The position numbers and the translations under genes are program-made. From PALG01 sp964495885 (GTDB lineage Bacteria > Bacteroidota > Bacteroidia > Flavobacteriales > Flavobacteriaceae), in assembly GCA_964495885.1 (NCBI GenBank), contig CAZBWO010000009.1, forward strand, positions 62,001-126,000: a DNA stretch of 64,000 bases. The letters are read 5' to 3'. Position 1 is the stretch's first letter. The number at the start of each line of letters is the position of its first letter. The notes under the pieces are model-generated. The model had not been told where the DNA came from. It ran no database searches and worked only from the letters and a program-made list of their open reading frames with translations. Positions 1 through 7,662 of the stretch are shown one piece after another.

Positions 1-87
1 GTCAAGGCCTTAGCATCCGGAAGGTATATCGTACAGCTGGAAGATCAAAATGGAACAATCATTCTGAAAGGTATGATTAAAAAATAA
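1..87 (+). CDS. 3' end of a T9SS-secreted protein (partial)
   Basis: Frame 1 is open from the window edge to a TAA at 85-87 and encodes 28 residues, including LASGRYIVQLED and ending GMIKK. This is the typical last strand pair of a Por-secretion-system (type IX) C-terminal sorting domain: a small-residue turn, YIVQL, then a second strand ending in basic residues. The protein is therefore probably exported through the outer membrane by T9SS. Its catalytic or binding part lies outside the window, so its function is unknown. Confidence 0.75.
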   Translation, partial: VKALASGRYIVQLEDQNGTIILKGMIKK

Positions 88-100
88 TTGGTAGAACAAA

Positions 101-123
101 AAAGGCACCACTGCCATGGTGCC
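101..123. terminator. hairpin after the first partial gene
   Basis: A 7 bp perfect stem, GGCACCA (104-110) and TGGTGCC (117-123), with a 6-nt loop lies just after the partial gene. The plus-strand side lacks a clean T-tract, while the A-run at 98-103 would give a T-tract on the minus strand. It probably ends the upstream transcript, perhaps weakly. Confidence 0.45.
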
Positions 124-178
124 TCACTGTTAATAAATAAATCAAAGCGAATGTTTCACTTACTAACACTACAAATCT

Positions 179-3100
179 ATGAGAAATTTATCTATTTTCC
201 TCACCCTCTTTTTATTTTCTTTTACCCTTTTTTCACAACAGATCCCAACCACTAAAATTGACAGCATGTTGATTCATGTGGATAAAAGCAGTCTTACATC
301 CCCACTGCTTTACGAAAGAGCTGTCCCTTGGGCTAGCCTAAATACTTTTAATTCCAATGAAAACCTAGCCAATGCAGCATATTTTGAACAGGCATTTTTA
401 GAGATGCGTAAGGCTTCAAGGGATAGTCTTTTCCTTCCTTTGGATGCCCTAAAAGCACTATATGTTTCAGATACCTTGCATGAACAAGTGCAATTAGGGG
501 TCCTCAATACAGTATTTCATACCGTAAATTACAACAGTGATGAGGAAAACCTAGGCGGATTGCGAATGATCAATAATGAATTTGAAACGCTCAATAACGG
601 CAAGCCCCTCTTCAATGAACATCATGCCTTGGTCATCTCCCCCACCAAAATGTACCTACAAGGGGAATCCATTACTTTTAAGATAGAAGAGAACTTATTG
701 TTTCAAGTGGCAGAAAACAAAGAAATTGTTTCTTTAACGGCCAATTTTGAAACGGCGCAGGATTTCCAACTAATAAGCAATGGTGCAATAACTTTACAGG
801 AGGTAACCGTAGCATATACGCAAGAAGGGTACAAAACCCTCACCTTTGAAGCGACCTTTGCAGACGGATCATCCCAACTAACACAAGCAGTAGTGCATGT
901 GAAATTACCTGCCCCTCCTCCACAACAAGGAATTTCAAATGTGATAGATTTTGAAGGGACCATCCCTTTCCAAGGGTATGATGAATCCAGTCCTCTATTG
1001 GGACTATTGAACTATAAAATCTTCTATGGAAATAGTCAGAATAAAATTCTTAAACCTATAATCATTATTGATGGTTTTGATCCCGGCGATAAACGCAAAA
1101 TACAAGACATCGATACCAACCTTCCCAATGACGAGCACACGTCCATAGAAGAAATGATGACCTTTACCAATCATAGTGGCACCTCCATTGAATTAATCCC
1201 TTTACTTAGAACCCAAGGGTATGATGTCATTATTGTGAATCATCCTAATTACAGTGTGAATGGAAACCCTATTGACGGCGGCGCAGATTATATTGAACGG
1301 AACGCCCTTACGCATGTAGGATTTTATCAATACATCAATTCCCAACTCGTTCAGAATGGCAGTAATGAACAGTTGGTGATTATTGGGCCTAGTATGGGCG
1401 GACAAATTTCCAGATATGCCCTAGCTTATATGGAGAAGCACGCCCTCAATCACAATACAAGATTATGGATAAGTATAGACAGTCCGCACTTGGGAGCTAA
1501 TATCCCCATTGGACTTCAAACCATGCTCTATCAATTGGCGCCAGATAATGGTGGGGCACAGGATTATGTTTACAACCAATTGCAATCGCCTGCCGCCAAA
1601 CAGCAACTCATAGAGCAATTCCATAATACCAATGGCGTCAACCTTACTCAGCAGTATTTGAATGGCAAAACCACAAGTCAAGGATTCAACACCAATAAAG
1701 GGCATCCCTTCTTTCAAACCTATTACAATAATCTGTTCGGAAATGGATTACCGGGAAGTGAAGGCTATCCTCAAAACCTCCGGAAAATAGCAGTCGTAAA
1801 TGGTTCTTTGGAAGGCAACAAACGGTATGAAAGTGAGTGGACACAGAACCTGGACTATTTTCTAGCTGGCAGTGAGATTGGTTTTAATGCCCGTGCCTTT
1901 CAGGATCTTTGGGGAACCGGGTCCATCCATATTGGAAGCTTGGAAGCGTATGCCATGCCCTTGCAGAATTCTTATAATAAGATTTCCCGCTATAAAAAGC
2001 ATTTTACCGATAAGTCAAAATACGTTAGTAACTTAAATTCCAGAGGAAGTTTAGATCAAGTTCCTGGAGGTTGGTTCCCTGGGTTTCAGGAAATGGCCGA
2101 TGCGGTAGAAGGGACAGACCCCCTCACCCCAGGTTCGTTTTGGGGAATCAATGGTGCGCTTACCACAGTTGCATCCATCTTTTCAGACCTGTTGGGGGGA
2201 GCAGATGTATCTGTATATGACAATGAAAGGGTGCATTCCTTTATTCCTGTGGTAAGTGCACTTGGTTTTTATAACCCTGAAATACCTTGGACACAAGAAC
2301 TTAACCGAAACCTCTCCTGTACCAATGAGATTCCTTTTGATAGCTATTTTGGTGGAAAATACAATGAACGGCATACTTCCTTCAATCAAGAAAGTATCAA
2401 TTGGTTATTCAAGGAATTAGGGGGAGACCCACAACAACCTAGTATTTATTATGATGAGGAAAATATTGAAGGACCCGATACTATTTGCAGTACAGACATC
2501 GTCACTTATGAAATCGCTGGAAGCTGTCAAGTCACCCCAGATTCATGGGAGGTTTCCAACAATCTTAGCATTATTACACAAACAGTGAGTTCAGTAACGG
2601 TACAACCCATAAATGCACAATTAGATATGGCCGCTTATATCCGTGCCGTTTTTCCCTATCAAACAGTTCAAAAGGATATTTGGCTAGGAAGGGCAGATCC
2701 ACCAACTTTCATCAATGGGCCAACCAGTGTACATACCGGAAGTATGCAATCCTACACGGGTGGTGGGTCTCAAGGAGCCACTTCCTATAAATGGCTACTC
2801 CCCTTTCCTTTCGACCCCACAACAGACATCAGGAATCCCATAGATTTCACTTCAAACCACTGGCAGATGTGGCCAACCAACAGCGGTTTCAATTCGCATG
2901 TATTTACCGGAAATGGTGGGTATGACGGACTCATACAATTGATTGCAGTGAATAGCTGTGGTGATGGAGGATCAACACACCTCAACGTCGTGCATGACAA
3001 CAATGGAACTTGCGCCACTTGTTATGATCCGGTACTTCCCTATCCCAATGCCTCTTATGACGAGTTTACACTGGATTTTAGCGAATACCCAGAAAAGGAG

Positions 3101-3265
3101 TACCTCATTGTGCTCTACGATCAATATGCCAATACGGTATATGACGGAAGTTCCAATAACATTGAAAAAACTATTAATACTCTTTCCCTTCCTAACGGAA
3201 CCTATTTTCTCCACATTCATGAAGATGACAATGTGACGATTAAGCAATTAATGATTCAACATTAA
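179..3265 (+). CDS. Secreted alpha/beta-hydrolase (lipase-like) with T9SS sorting domain
   Basis: The 1028-residue protein starts with a Sec signal peptide (hydrophobic to about residue 19, ending FSQ). The middle has an alpha/beta-hydrolase pattern: a strand KPIIIIDGFDPGD around residue 290 and a nucleophile elbow GPSMGG with the candidate catalytic Ser at residue 405. Two Ig/PKD-like stretches follow at about 765-825 and 835-930. The C-terminus (last ~65 residues, strands YLIVLYDQ and GTYFLHI) looks like a type IX secretion sorting domain. A secreted esterase or lipase is the best reading; the substrate is unknown. A gene with the same type of C-terminus lies just upstream, and a strong terminator follows. 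Confidence 0.75.
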   Translation: MRNLSIFLTLFLFSFTLFSQQIPTTKIDSMLIHVDKSSLTSPLLYERAVPWASLNTFNSNENLANAAYFEQAFLEMRKASRDSLFLPLDALKALYVSDTLHEQVQLGVLNTVFHTVNYNSDEENLGGLRMINNEFETLNNGKPLFNEHHALVISPTKMYLQGESITFKIEENLLFQVAENKEIVSLTANFETAQDFQLISNGAITLQEVTVAYTQEGYKTLTFEATFADGSSQLTQAVVHVKLPAPPPQQGISNVIDFEGTIPFQGYDESSPLLGLLNYKIFYGNSQNKILKPIIIIDGFDPGDKRKIQDIDTNLPNDEHTSIEEMMTFTNHSGTSIELIPLLRTQGYDVIIVNHPNYSVNGNPIDGGADYIERNALTHVGFYQYINSQLVQNGSNEQLVIIGPSMGGQISRYALAYMEKHALNHNTRLWISIDSPHLGANIPIGLQTMLYQLAPDNGGAQDYVYNQLQSPAAKQQLIEQFHNTNGVNLTQQYLNGKTTSQGFNTNKGHPFFQTYYNNLFGNGLPGSEGYPQNLRKIAVVNGSLEGNKRYESEWTQNLDYFLAGSEIGFNARAFQDLWGTGSIHIGSLEAYAMPLQNSYNKISRYKKHFTDKSKYVSNLNSRGSLDQVPGGWFPGFQEMADAVEGTDPLTPGSFWGINGALTTVASIFSDLLGGADVSVYDNERVHSFIPVVSALGFYNPEIPWTQELNRNLSCTNEIPFDSYFGGKYNERHTSFNQESINWLFKELGGDPQQPSIYYDEENIEGPDTICSTDIVTYEIAGSCQVTPDSWEVSNNLSIITQTVSSVTVQPINAQLDMAAYIRAVFPYQTVQKDIWLGRADPPTFINGPTSVHTGSMQSYTGGGSQGATSYKWLLPFPFDPTTDIRNPIDFTSNHWQMWPTNSGFNSHVFTGNGGYDGLIQLIAVNSCGDGGSTHLNVVHDNNGTCATCYDPVLPYPNASYDEFTLDFSEYPEKEYLIVLYDQYANTVYDGSSNNIEKTINTLSLPNGTYFLHIHEDDNVTIKQLMIQH

Positions 3266-3283
3266 TTCTTCTACCTTGGTTCT

Positions 3284-3319
3284 AAGTGCCAACTTCTGAC
3301 AAGTTGGCACTTTTTTTTT
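3284..3319 (+). terminator. Rho-independent terminator
   Basis: A perfect 12 bp stem (AAGTGCCAACTT at 3284-3295 with its complement at 3301-3312), a 5-nt loop and a run of nine T. It ends the hydrolase transcript and separates it from groS-groL. Confidence 0.93.
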
Positions 3320-3335
3320 GTCTTTTTGCTAAAAA

Positions 3336-3366
3336 ATGCCATGGCACAATTTCTGCCTATGGCATG
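3336..3366 (+). promoter_or_regulatory. groS-groL control region: dyad with sigma-54-like -24/-12 spacing
   Basis: No TAnnTTTG box is visible before groS. Instead TGGCAC-AATTT-CTGCC occupies 3342-3357. Its GG (3343-3344) and GC (3355-3356) have the spacing of a sigma-54 promoter (consensus TGGCAC-N5-TTGCW), with one mismatch in the -12 TTGC (CTGC here). The same stretch is part of an imperfect inverted repeat (ATGCCAT at 3336-3342 and ATGGCAT at 3359-3365), so the match could be a by-product of an operator or hairpin. A start about 12 nt after the GC would leave a leader of about 35 nt before the groS ATG. No CIRCE element (TTAGCACTC-N9-GAGTGCTAA) is present. Confidence 0.4.
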
Positions 3367-3403
3367 TCTGTAAAATTTAAACTAACTCATAAATAATAAT
3401 TCT

Positions 3404-3679
3404 ATGGCATTAAAAATCCAACCTCTTGCAGACCGCGTTTTGGTCCAGCCGCAAGAAGCCGAAACCAAAACCGCTTCCGGAATCTATATTCCTGATTCCG
3501 CAAAAGAAAAACCACAACAAGGAAAAGTGGTGGCAGTAGGAAAAGGGAAAAAAGATCACGATATGACCGTCAAAGTAGGAGACACTGTGCTCTACGGAAA
3601 ATATGCTGGAAACGAATTAAAATTTGATGGAAAGGATTACCTCATCATGCGTGAGGACGATATCCTAGCAATCATTTAA
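3404..3679 (+). CDS. groS: Co-chaperonin GroES (Hsp10)
   Basis: A 91-residue protein of normal GroES length. It has the N-terminal PLADRVLVQP strand, the mobile loop region EAETKTASGIYIP that binds GroEL, and the C-terminal YLIMREDDILAII. It caps the GroEL ring in the cytoplasm and encloses folding clients. It is followed after 25 nt by groL on the same strand, the usual heat-shock operon. Its upstream region has an unusual dyad rather than a standard Bacteroidetes promoter. Confidence 0.97.
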   Translation: MALKIQPLADRVLVQPQEAETKTASGIYIPDSAKEKPQQGKVVAVGKGKKDHDMTVKVGDTVLYGKYAGNELKFDGKDYLIMREDDILAII

Positions 3680-3704
3680 TAACTAATAAAACATACTCAC
3701 AATT

Positions 3705-5336
3705 ATGGCAAAAGACATAAAATTTGATATTGAAGCACGTGACGCAATTAAGAAAGGAGTTGACGCACTTGCGAATGCAGTAAAAGTAACCCTTGGTCCT
3801 AAAGGGAGAAACGTTATCATTAGTAAATCCTTTGGAGCCCCTCAAGTAACCAAGGATGGGGTAACCGTAGCCAAGGAAATAGAATTGGAAGATGCCCTTG
3901 AAAATATGGGTGCCCAAATGGTGAAGGAAGTGGCTTCTAAAACCAATGATCTTGCAGGTGACGGTACAACCACCGCTACTGTATTGGCTCAGGCCATCGT
4001 TAAAGAAGGCCTTAAGAACGTAGCTGCTGGTGCAAACCCTATGGAATTAAAACGAGGGATAGACCTTGCCGTGGAAGCTATTGTAAAAGACCTTGAAAAA
4101 CAATCTACCAAAGTGGGGAATTCTGGAGAAAAGATTAAGCAGGTTGCTTCTATTTCTGCCAATAATGATGATGCCATCGGTACCTTAATTGCTCAAGCTT
4201 TTGAAAAAGTAGGCAAAGAAGGAGTTATTACGGTAGAAGAAGCCAAAGGAACCGAAACGTATGTAGATGTAGTGGAAGGAATGCAATTTGACCGTGGATA
4301 TCTTTCCCCCTATTTCGTGACCGATAGCGAAAAAATGCAGGCCGAATTGGAGAACCCAATGATTCTGTTGTACGATAAGAAAATCAGTAACATGAAGGAT
4401 TTGCTTCCGGTATTGGAGCCCGTGGCCCAGCAAGGAAAATCCTTATTGATTATTGCTGAAGATATTGAAGGCGAAGCCTTGGCAACCTTGGTTGTGAATA
4501 AATTACGCGGTGCGCTGAAGATTGCTGCAGTAAAAGCACCCGGATTTGGAGATCGAAGAAAGGCTATGTTGGAAGATATCGCCATCTTAACCGGAGGAAC
4601 CGTAATTTCAGAAGAAAGAGGTTTCACGCTTGAAAATGCTACTCCAGAGATGTTAGGTACTGCTGAAACCGTAACCATTGACAAAGACAATACAACTATT
4701 GTAAATGGTGCCGGAAAGAAAAATGATATCCAAGCAAGAGTAGGACAAATCAAAGCACAAATTGAATCTACTACTTCAGACTACGATAAAGAAAAACTGC
4801 AAGAGCGTTTGGCTAAACTAGCTGGCGGAGTTGCTGTATTGTACGTAGGTGCAGCAAGTGAAGTTGAAATGAAGGAAAAGAAAGATCGTGTAGACGATGC
4901 CCTTCACGCAACCAGAGCGGCTGTAGAAGAAGGTATTGTTGCCGGTGGTGGTGTAGCTTTGGTTCGTGCCAAAAAGGTATTGGAAAAAGTAACCACAGAT
5001 TCCCTTGATGAAACCACTGGAGTACAAATTGTAGCCAGAGCGATTGAGTCACCCCTTCGTACCATTGTAGAAAACGCTGGCGGGGAAGGTTCTGTAGTCA
5101 TCAACAAAGTGGTAGAGGGCAAAAAAGCCTTCGGGTATGACGCCAAAAACCATGAATATGTAGACATGCTGAAAGCGGGAATCATCGATCCTAAAAAAGT
5201 GACCCGTGTTGCTTTGGAAAATGCTGCTTCCGTAGCAGGTATGATCCTAACTACAGAATGTGCCTTGGTAGATATTAAAGAAGAAACACCAGCAATGCCT
5301 CCAATGGGCGGCGGTGGAATGCCAGGCATGATGTAA
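3705..5336 (+). CDS. groL: Chaperonin GroEL (Hsp60)
   Basis: A 543-residue protein, full length for GroEL. It has KDGVTVAKEI (about 50-59), the ATP-binding GDGTTT at 85-90, and the Gly/Met-rich C-terminal tail GGGGMPGMM. It forms the double-ring ATP-driven folding chamber that works with GroES. It is the second gene of the operon and is followed by a clear terminator. This is a single normal copy with no truncation. Confidence 0.98.
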   Translation: MAKDIKFDIEARDAIKKGVDALANAVKVTLGPKGRNVIISKSFGAPQVTKDGVTVAKEIELEDALENMGAQMVKEVASKTNDLAGDGTTTATVLAQAIVKEGLKNVAAGANPMELKRGIDLAVEAIVKDLEKQSTKVGNSGEKIKQVASISANNDDAIGTLIAQAFEKVGKEGVITVEEAKGTETYVDVVEGMQFDRGYLSPYFVTDSEKMQAELENPMILLYDKKISNMKDLLPVLEPVAQQGKSLLIIAEDIEGEALATLVVNKLRGALKIAAVKAPGFGDRRKAMLEDIAILTGGTVISEERGFTLENATPEMLGTAETVTIDKDNTTIVNGAGKKNDIQARVGQIKAQIESTTSDYDKEKLQERLAKLAGGVAVLYVGAASEVEMKEKKDRVDDALHATRAAVEEGIVAGGGVALVRAKKVLEKVTTDSLDETTGVQIVARAIESPLRTIVENAGGEGSVVINKVVEGKKAFGYDAKNHEYVDMLKAGIIDPKKVTRVALENAASVAGMILTTECALVDIKEETPAMPPMGGGGMPGMM

Positions 5337-5361
5337 GATTGAATTAGTTATATATAACAAC

Positions 5362-5391
5362 AAAGCCCTGTCATATAACAGGGCTTTTTTA
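5362..5391 (+). terminator. Rho-independent terminator of groS-groL
   Basis: Stem AAAGCCCTG (5362-5370) and CAGGGCTTT (5379-5387) with an 8-nt loop, followed by further T residues. It lies 25 nt after the groL stop. Confidence 0.93.
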
Positions 5392-5410
5392 TTTGCTTGC
5401 AATTATTTTA

Positions 5411-5440
5411 AAAAATAAAACCACCTTTTTAGGGGTGGTA
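5411..5440 (-). terminator. Minus-strand terminator of the 31-residue basic ORF
   Basis: Read on the minus strand, ACCACC (rc of 5434-5439) pairs with GGTGGT (rc of 5420-5425) around an 8-nt loop, then TTTATTTTTT follows. A second small hairpin (GGTTTGT at 5449-5455 with ACAAACC at 5461-5467) lies between it and the stop of the short gene. This is good evidence that the short gene is transcribed as its own unit. Confidence 0.75.
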
Positions 5441-5475
5441 CCAAGAAGGGTTTGTACGGAACAAACCTCATTAAA

Positions 5476-5571
5476 TTACTTCTTTTTAGAAGCTGGGGTC
5501 GTCTTCTTTACAGGAGCTTTCGCTACTTGTTTCTTGGGAGACGACTTGCCATTTGACTTACTTGTGGCCAT
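5476..5571 (-). CDS. 31-residue Lys/Ala/Pro-rich basic microprotein (histone-H1-tail-like)
   Basis: An ATG at 5571 opens a 31-residue reading frame beginning MATSKSNGKSSPKK and ending PASKKK. Roughly a third of residues are Lys and the rest are mainly Ser, Ala, Pro and Thr, as in histone-H1-like tails. It lies between two hairpin terminators (5411-5440 after it, 5653-5684 before it), so it forms an isolated transcription unit. In-frame sequence upstream of the ATG stays open for about 25 codons (it includes PLPDLPLPN) but has no ATG, GTG or TTG I would trust. A nucleic-acid-binding role is plausible from composition only. No family was recognised. Confidence 0.55.
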   Translation of the reverse strand: MATSKSNGKSSPKKQVAKAPVKKTTPASKKK

Positions 5572-5652
5572 AATGACATTCGGTTTTAAAATGTTAGGTA
5601 AAGGTAAATCAGGAAGTGGTTGTTTGATACTTTCCTTGGCAAAAAATTAACT

Positions 5653-5684
5653 AAAAAAAGGAGGTCCTAATGAACCTCCTTTTT
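5653..5684. terminator. Bidirectional terminator
   Basis: AGGAGGT (5659-5665) and ACCTCCT (5674-5680) with an 8-nt loop. An A7 run precedes it and a T run follows it, so it can act on both strands. On the minus strand it ends the lipoprotein gene 5703-6125. Confidence 0.85.
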
Positions 5685-5702
5685 ACTACTAAATAGTATT
5701 TT

Positions 5703-6125
5703 TTACTGTAGCGCCTTTTCGGCATTTTCAATCGCCTTCAGCATTTGTTCTTTCATGGCATTTGCACTTTTCTGGAATTCATCCAAAGTAGTTTTCTTTT
5801 CTTCGGAAAGTTCAGCACCTTCCAGAATTTCTTCGGAAGTAAAAGCATTTCCAAATTCCTTCATCCAATCCATCATACTTTGGTTCGCTGCTTTAAGTTC
5901 GGCCACCGTTTGTATCTTCATACTGTCTACATTGGTCGTGTCTATCTGGGATTCCAATCTTCCAATATATTCCCCAATAACAGACATTTTGGGCATCATT
6001 TCATCATGCACCGCCATGACTTCTTCCATTTGGGTAGGTGCTTTTGGTTCGTCTGTTTTAGTATCTTTTTCCTTGCAGGCTACCAGACTTAATGCCATAA
6101 AGGCCATAATCAATAGTGTTCTCAT
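5703..6125 (-). CDS. Small lipoprotein, helical
   Basis: A 140-residue protein with a short hydrophobic N-terminus and a lipobox ending LVAC (Cys17), so it is predicted to be lipid-anchored in the periplasm or outer membrane. The mature part is charged and mostly helical, with many Met, Glu and Lys. Proteins of this look in flavobacteria are often labelled 'viral A-type inclusion protein', a name with no functional meaning. It is probably a single-gene unit, ended by the bidirectional hairpin at 5653-5684. A near-match promoter box (TATCTTTA on the minus strand) lies about 20 nt upstream of the ATG. Confidence 0.75.
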   Translation of the reverse strand: MRTLLIMAFMALSLVACKEKDTKTDEPKAPTQMEEVMAVHDEMMPKMSVIGEYIGRLESQIDTTNVDSMKIQTVAELKAANQSMMDWMKEFGNAFTSEEILEGAELSEEKKTTLDEFQKSANAMKEQMLKAIENAEKALQ

Positions 6126-6154
6126 GTAGTTAAAATTTAGAGGTTAAAGATACG

Positions 6155-6583
6155 TCAATTCCGAAATTTGTGAAAGTAGAAAGCAGGAATTAATAACAGC
6201 AACAATAACGGCTGAATCAAAAACCTTCTCACGTAAAACAAGCCCATATGTTCCCCAACTTCCGAAGTGTTCACCAACACCCAAAAAACAAACAATAACA
6301 CCACAAAAACCAAAACATACAATACCAACGAAAAACGCAAAATACCCCGTTGCTTAAATAGTATCCATAAAACAGCTAGGGAAAGAATGGTATTCATCCA
6401 AAACCGCAGCCCAATATGCAACAGCAGTTTTCCTAAATTCATCTCCGGCAACGAAGCCGTACTATGGTTTCCCTTAAAAAAATCAATCAACGGATCATAA
6501 AACCATTGCGTTGCAAACACCCTAATAGCCACCAAGCAACCAAACAAGACCGCCAATACCAGTATTTTAGTTATCCGCTGCAT
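6155..6583 (-). CDS. Exosortase F system-associated membrane protein
   Basis: With the ATG at 6583 this is a 142-residue protein beginning MQRITKILVLAVLFG, with about four membrane helices and a FYDPLIDFFKG loop after the first. Size, topology and position right after xrtF match the exosortase-F-associated family known only from Bacteroidetes. The ATG at 6583 overlaps the 3' end of xrtF by 17 nt, indicating translational coupling. The longer open frame back to 6730 reads through xrtF in another frame and is not needed. Its role is presumed to be as a partner of XrtF in the inner membrane; the chemistry is unknown. Confidence 0.8.
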   Translation of the reverse strand: MQRITKILVLAVLFGCLVAIRVFATQWFYDPLIDFFKGNHSTASLPEMNLGKLLLHIGLRFWMNTILSLAVLWILFKQRGILRFSLVLYVLVFVVLLFVFWVLVNTSEVGEHMGLFYVRRFLIQPLLLLLLIPAFYFHKFRN

Positions 6584-7130
6584 CACCAATAGGTTTTTTG
6601 GTTTGTAAAAGTCGTACCCAAATAATCCATAGCAGGAACACCATTCCATAAATGATCCCAGGAAAGACCACGGTGTGTAAACTATGTTCATATTCGGGAT
6701 AGTTGTATAATGCCACGGAAAGAATGGCAATGCGTACCAAATTCATGGCATAAATAAGCACCCCCCCTGCCAAAAGAAACAGAAGGGTTTTCTTCCAGCC
6801 TTGGGCAAAGGCCAATACAAAGGCAATAAATAGGATGATAATGCTTACCGCATTACAGCCTTCCACCAAATGGCCTACCACCTTTCCTGAAATCCACAAC
6901 TGAATACTGGGATGTCCCACATTGGGAATGATAGCCGCATCATACCCAACCCCTTTTAGCAAGGCCTCACTTTGTTGGGCCACCAATTGGGTAATGGCAT
7001 CTGGGGAAAACGCATCGGTTTGTGCATATTGCAGATACCCTCCATACAAAAGACTCAACAACACATAGCTCCCCAAAAACCGAAGCAGGAAAAACAGCAC
7101 AGGCTTGTATTGTTGAAAAAGGGCTTTCAT
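6567..7130 (-). CDS. xrtF: Exosortase family protein XrtF
   Basis: A 187-residue multi-spanning membrane protein. It carries the exosortase signature in order: Cys in VEGCNAVSI (about residue 91), Arg in MNLVRIAIL (about 132) and His in EHSLHTVVFPG (about 150), the proposed Cys-Arg-His catalytic set of transpeptidase-like sorting enzymes. It is short, as expected for the XrtF branch of Flavobacteria. It forms an overlapping pair with the XrtF-associated protein downstream. No protein with a recognisable exosortase sorting tail is encoded in this window, so its substrate is open. A TACTTTTG box ends 5 nt before its ATG. Confidence 0.88.
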   Translation of the reverse strand: MKALFQQYKPVLFFLLRFLGSYVLLSLLYGGYLQYAQTDAFSPDAITQLVAQQSEALLKGVGYDAAIIPNVGHPSIQLWISGKVVGHLVEGCNAVSIIILFIAFVLAFAQGWKKTLLFLLAGGVLIYAMNLVRIAILSVALYNYPEYEHSLHTVVFPGIIYGMVFLLWIIWVRLLQTKKPIGDAADN

Positions 7131-7135
7131 TTTAA

Positions 7136-7143
7136 CAAAAGTA
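7136..7143 (-). promoter_or_regulatory. -7 box of xrtF
   Basis: TACTTTTG on the minus strand matches the Bacteroidetes -7 word TAnnTTTG. Only five bases separate it from the xrtF ATG, which implies a very short or absent leader if it is used. No convincing -33 TTG is visible. Confidence 0.45.
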
Positions 7144-7155
7144 TGTAATTAATCG

Positions 7156-7188
7156 TTGGGAGAATCGGCGGGTTTTAAAATATCTTTG
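7156..7188 (+). promoter_or_regulatory. Promoter of the GAF-domain gene
   Basis: TATCTTTG at 7181-7188 is a full TAnnTTTG -7 box, with a TTG at 7156-7158 as the -33 element (22-nt spacer). It leaves a leader of about 10-12 nt before the ATG at 7205. Confidence 0.65.
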
Positions 7189-7204
7189 CTGAAAATAATA
7201 CGGC

Positions 7205-7660
7205 ATGAACCTAGAGTCCCTTAAACCCAACGTAATGACCTTGCTAGACCAAGGGTCTGTAGAAGCATTCGAACGCCTTACGCAAGTGTGTGAATTATTA
7301 CAATCTACCGTGCCCCATTATGATTGGGTGGGCTATTACATGGCAAACCATGCAAATCGCACCCTGCATTTAAAAGCCTTTGCAGGGGAACCCACAGACC
7401 ACACGGTGATACCCTTCGGGAAGGGGATTTGCGGACAAGTAGCCGAAAGCAATGCCAATTTTGTCGTGCCAGATGTTGCCGCCCAGGATAATTACATTAC
7501 ATGTAGCATCTATGTGAAGTCTGAAGTGGTCATCCCGCTTTTCAAGGATGGAAAAAACATTGGACAAATAGATATCGATTCCCATACTCCTAATGCATTT
7601 ACGGAAGCCGATGAACGATTTTTGGAATGGGTAAACGAAAAGGTTGCTGAAATACTGTAA
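7205..7660 (+). CDS. GAF-domain protein, free-methionine-(R)-sulfoxide-reductase-like
   Basis: The 151-residue protein is one GAF domain. FGKGICGQVA (Cys76), the Asp of VVPDV (Asp90), NYITC (Cys100) and SEVVIPL align with the fRMsr/MsrC family, which reduces free Met-R-sulfoxide in the cytoplasm using cysteines. Two of the three family cysteines are visible; the third (about ten residues before Cys76 in E. coli MsrC) is absent, because that stretch reads HTVIPFGKG. It could be a two-Cys reductase or a related ligand-binding GAF protein. It is monocistronic with its own promoter. Confidence 0.75.
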   Translation: MNLESLKPNVMTLLDQGSVEAFERLTQVCELLQSTVPHYDWVGYYMANHANRTLHLKAFAGEPTDHTVIPFGKGICGQVAESNANFVVPDVAAQDNYITCSIYVKSEVVIPLFKDGKNIGQIDIDSHTPNAFTEADERFLEWVNEKVAEIL

Positions 7661-7662
7661 GA

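Noticed and set aside
3266..3403. CIRCE-type heat-shock operator before groS
   Set aside because: No TTAGCACTC or GAGTGCTAA arm is present; the dyad there is a different sequence.
4310..4753. Antisense open frame of 147 codons inside groL
   Set aside because: groL is unmistakable on the other strand; the antisense frame follows from its codon usage.
5393..5650. Plus-strand open frame of 85 codons after groL
   Set aside because: It runs antisense across the terminator and the 31-residue basic ORF, and its composition is unlike protein-coding sequence.
6584..6730. Longer N-terminus for the XrtF-associated protein
   Set aside because: It would overlap xrtF by 164 nt and add non-membrane sequence; the ATG at 6583 starts the first helix directly.
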